Assembly: GCA_936940865.1 (NCBI GenBank) | Contig: CAKZJB010000025.1 | Coordinates: 1-33,128, forward strand | Direction: 5' to 3' | Length of the DNA: 33,128 nt | Source of the DNA: an uncultured Asticcacaulis sp. | Lineage (GTDB): Bacteria > Pseudomonadota > Alphaproteobacteria > Caulobacterales > Caulobacteraceae | Part shown: positions 31,723 through 33,128 of the stretch, piece by piece | How positions within the stretch are numbered: the first letter of the stretch is position 1 | Layout: each line of letters starts with the position of its first letter | Made by a program: the position numbers and the translations under genes | Notes under the pieces: model-generated | What the model was told of the DNA's origin: nothing | Databases searched by the model: none | Seen by the model: only the letters and a program-made list of their open reading frames with translations

Positions 31723-31836
31723 CCCCTCCGCCGCTTCGCGGTTCCCCTTCCCATCTGGCGATGGGGAGGAGACGGCTTTCCATATCCCTTCTCCCTGCGC
31801 GGAGCGTGGGGAGCGGGACCGCGAAGCGGTGGAGGG
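31723..31836. repeat. palindromic intergenic repeat element
   Basis: Two roughly 30-bp ends (31723-31752 and 31807-31836) form an inverted repeat matching at 26 of 30 positions, both containing CCGCGAAGCGG in one orientation. The interior holds a smaller hairpin, CCCATC-TGGC-GATGGG. The CCCTCC-ACCGCTTCGCGGT type of sequence is familiar as a dispersed palindromic repeat in Alphaproteobacteria. No second copy is present in this window. Confidence 0.7.
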
Positions 31837-31855
31837 GGCCAACGACAGGCCGACC

Positions 31856-32719
31856 ATGCTCCGATTTTCACTTAGATTTGGCATTACCTTCCTCGCCCTG
31901 GTGGCCGGCGCCGCCCATGCCGGCTGCGACAATCCACCGGCCGATGCGGACCTGATGCGGACGGTCGCCATGTCGGACGTCGTCGCCGAAGGCTCCATCG
32001 CCCTATCGCCCGACCAGCTGGCGGCGCTCCACGGCAAGGACGCCTGGACGGACCTGCCCTTTGCCGTGGCGCGCATGCTGAAGGGCCCCGCCGCCGACAC
32101 GGTCAATATCCGCTTCTATCCGATGACGGAGCAGGCCCCGACCCTGTCCGACGTGGAACTGGCCGCCGGTCATCGCGTGATCGTCTATCTGCACCGCCTG
32201 AGCGTGGCCGGCCCGGAAGGCCTCTACTTCGCCGCGGGGGAAGACTCGCTGAAACCCGCGCCGGAAGCGCTGGTCACCGGCGCCGAGATCGCCCGCCAGG
32301 ACGCGGTCCTGAAGGCATGGAAGACCGACAGCGGCCTGCCGCACTTCGCCGAGGTCAAGGCCCTGCTCGACCGGCTGACCGCCATCGCGCACGACGACAA
32401 GGATGCCGCCGACAAGCAGCAGGCCGTCTTCGCCGAACTGGAGGCCCTGGGTGCCGGCGCCGTGCCTGCCATGATCGCGCAGATGGACGACCGCCGCCCC
32501 CTGGCCTTCGCGCAGATGAGCCTGCGCAATCCGCCAGGCGCCGCCGAGGCCGTGCGTTACTACCGCCCCGGGACCGTGGTCGAGGCGCTCGACGCCGTGC
32601 TCAACCAGATTACCGGCGAATTCGGCACCATCTATAACGGCGGCTCCGACGCGGAACGCGACAGCGCGGTCGCTGCCTGGCGGGTCTATGCGCATGATCG
32701 GGCGTGCGGGGCGGCGTGA
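31856..32719 (+). CDS. secreted protein of unknown function
   Basis: A 287-aa protein starting at ATG 31856. An upstream in-frame GTG (31829) lies in the palindromic repeat and is rejected. The signal peptide is clear (MLRFSLRFGITFLALVAGAAHA). The mature protein begins GCDNPPADADL and has a beta-rich N-terminal half (VVAEGSIALSP, TVNIRFYPMT, GHRVIVYLHRL) and a helical C-terminal half (LLDRLTAIAHDDKDAADKQQ, FAELEALGAGAVPAMIAQ). The latter has a faint HEAT-like look, but I cannot assign a family. No enzyme motif is visible. Confidence 0.78.
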   Translation: MLRFSLRFGITFLALVAGAAHAGCDNPPADADLMRTVAMSDVVAEGSIALSPDQLAALHGKDAWTDLPFAVARMLKGPAADTVNIRFYPMTEQAPTLSDVELAAGHRVIVYLHRLSVAGPEGLYFAAGEDSLKPAPEALVTGAEIARQDAVLKAWKTDSGLPHFAEVKALLDRLTAIAHDDKDAADKQQAVFAELEALGAGAVPAMIAQMDDRRPLAFAQMSLRNPPGAAEAVRYYRPGTVVEALDAVLNQITGEFGTIYNGGSDAERDSAVAAWRVYAHDRACGAA

Positions 32720-32733
32720 TCGCGATGCACGAT

Positions 32734-32762
32734 AAAAAAAGCCAGTCCTGAAAGGACTGGCT
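32734..32762 (-). terminator. intrinsic terminator for minus-strand transcription
   Basis: On the minus strand: AGCCAGTCC, a 5-nt loop, GGACTGGCT, then seven T. The stem is perfect. The plus side has no T run, so it stops transcripts coming from the right, where no minus-strand gene is recognisable. Confidence 0.8.
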
Positions 32763-32984
32763 CAAGACACTCAAGGGTGAACGAGCGCGACCATAACAGG
32801 GTTTTTGTAGCCGGGCCTTGTGGTGGATCGTCGCGGGAATGGCCTGGGGACGGCGTTATCGAGGGGAGACGTTTTGACATTTGATAACCTGTCCCTGAAA
32901 TTCCAGCCGTTAGGCTCTCAAGACTGACAAGGACAAGAAACTTCTGCTATATGCGCCGCAACCGGTGTTAGCAAAGGGCACGGC

Positions 32985-33116
32985 ATGCAGTTCTGGGGCG
33001 ATCCACTTCGTATATACTATTTCTTTGTCATGGCAGAGGAACAATATGATGAAGTGACACCATTCCAGGGCTTTGAACCGCCCCGGGTTTGCCGGAGGCT
33101 CGTTGGTTTAAGTTAG
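32985..33116 (+). pseudogene. ORF start probably interrupted by an insertion element
   Basis: ATG 32985 with AAAGGG about 7 nt upstream opens MQFWGDPLRIYYFFVMAEEQ and about 10 further residues. It then enters the presumed IS end and stops at TAG 33114-33116. Codons are unlike the neighbours (ATA, CTT, CGT, ACA, TAT), suggesting acquired DNA. Too little remains to name a family. Confidence 0.4.
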
Positions 33117-33128
33117 GCTGCCATTTCG
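33074..33128. mobile_element. possible terminal end of an IS3-family-like insertion sequence
   Basis: From 33074 the sequence reads TGAACCGCCCCGGGTTTGCC, followed by GGAGGCT. I recall this type of GC-rich start from terminal repeats of IS3-family elements in Proteobacteria. No transposase or target duplication is visible because the window ends here. Confidence 0.4.

Larger units (their letters stand above)
32720..33128. other. right-hand region: terminator, AT-richer stretch, IS boundary
   Basis: The 410 bp after the last intact gene hold a minus-strand terminator (32734-32762), about 120 bp of unassigned sequence, and, from about 32870, DNA noticeably richer in A/T than the rest. That stretch includes a truncated ORF and a possible IS end, listed separately. 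A TTGACA at 32874-32879 has no good -10 at the proper distance. Confidence 0.5.

Noticed and set aside
25966-31746. A 14-bp match GCTTCGCGGTTCCC between 25966 and the palindromic repeat at 31733
   Set aside because: Length expected by chance in this window; the rest of the repeat is absent at 25966.
1-33128. tRNA, rRNA, CRISPR arrays, riboswitches
   Set aside because: No TPsiC-like/acceptor pairing, repeat-spacer pattern or recognisable aptamer was seen by eye on either strand; a covariance-model scan would be decisive.

Overview
The window is high-GC DNA (coding regions have strongly G/C-biased third codon positions) from a Gram-negative alphaproteobacterium. An Flp-type pilin, a flagellin, a TonB-dependent receptor, several Tat signals and many secreted plant-polysaccharide hydrolases fit a Caulobacterales-like organism (Asticcacaulis or Caulobacter relatives). 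That placement is inference from gene content. I see no rRNA, tRNA or CRISPR array.

Layout. 1-7.2 kb is regulatory and housekeeping: a partial DHA2-type MFS exporter divergent from a LysR regulator; a Tat-exported double retropepsin-like protease; an ArsR-type repressor divergent from a membrane fatty-acid desaturase, with a clear operator between them; an XRE regulator; and a tight two-gene operon of a YafJ-like glutamine amidotransferase and an MTA/SAH nucleosidase-like protein. 7.2-8.0 kb holds a decayed LysR C-terminus, a probable 48-aa protein and an intergenic region with palindromes. 8.0-15.9 kb is a polysaccharide-utilisation block: GH74, a duplicated YcxB-like membrane protein, GH3 with a PA14 insert, and a divergent type-B carboxylesterase. 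Two LacI-type operators lie between GH3 and the esterase. 15.9-20.6 kb has two translationally coupled proteins of unknown function and a large DUF3857/transglutaminase/TPR protein.

20.7-23.5 kb is a compact stress-type module: an ECF sigma factor and zinc-finger anti-sigma factor face a Tat-exported metallophosphoesterase and a cupredoxin. The two transcription units appear to have mirror-image promoters of the same class. 23.5-27.9 kb holds a TonB-dependent receptor, an isolated flagellin with a PKD-like domain in its variable region, and an Flp pilin. 27.9-31.7 kb is a second hydrolase block: a GH26 mannanase-type enzyme and two divergent GH16 lipoproteins, one with a long serine linker and one with a chitobiase-C-like domain. 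31.7-33.1 kb has a palindromic repeat, a secreted protein of unknown function, an orphan minus-strand terminator, and an AT-richer ORF that seems to be cut by the end of an IS3-like element at the window edge.

How it fits together. GH74, GH3, the esterase, GH26, GH16 and the TonB receptor together suggest extracellular or periplasmic breakdown of xyloglucan, mannan and beta-glucan with uptake of the products. Recurrent LacI-type sites (TGGTA-N-CG-N-TACCA-like) before GH3, the esterase and a GH16 suggest a shared sugar repressor encoded outside the window. The strongest candidates for something undescribed are the ECF/metallophosphoesterase/cupredoxin module, the ATGA-coupled unknown pair at 15.9-17.2 kb, and the PKD-bearing flagellin.
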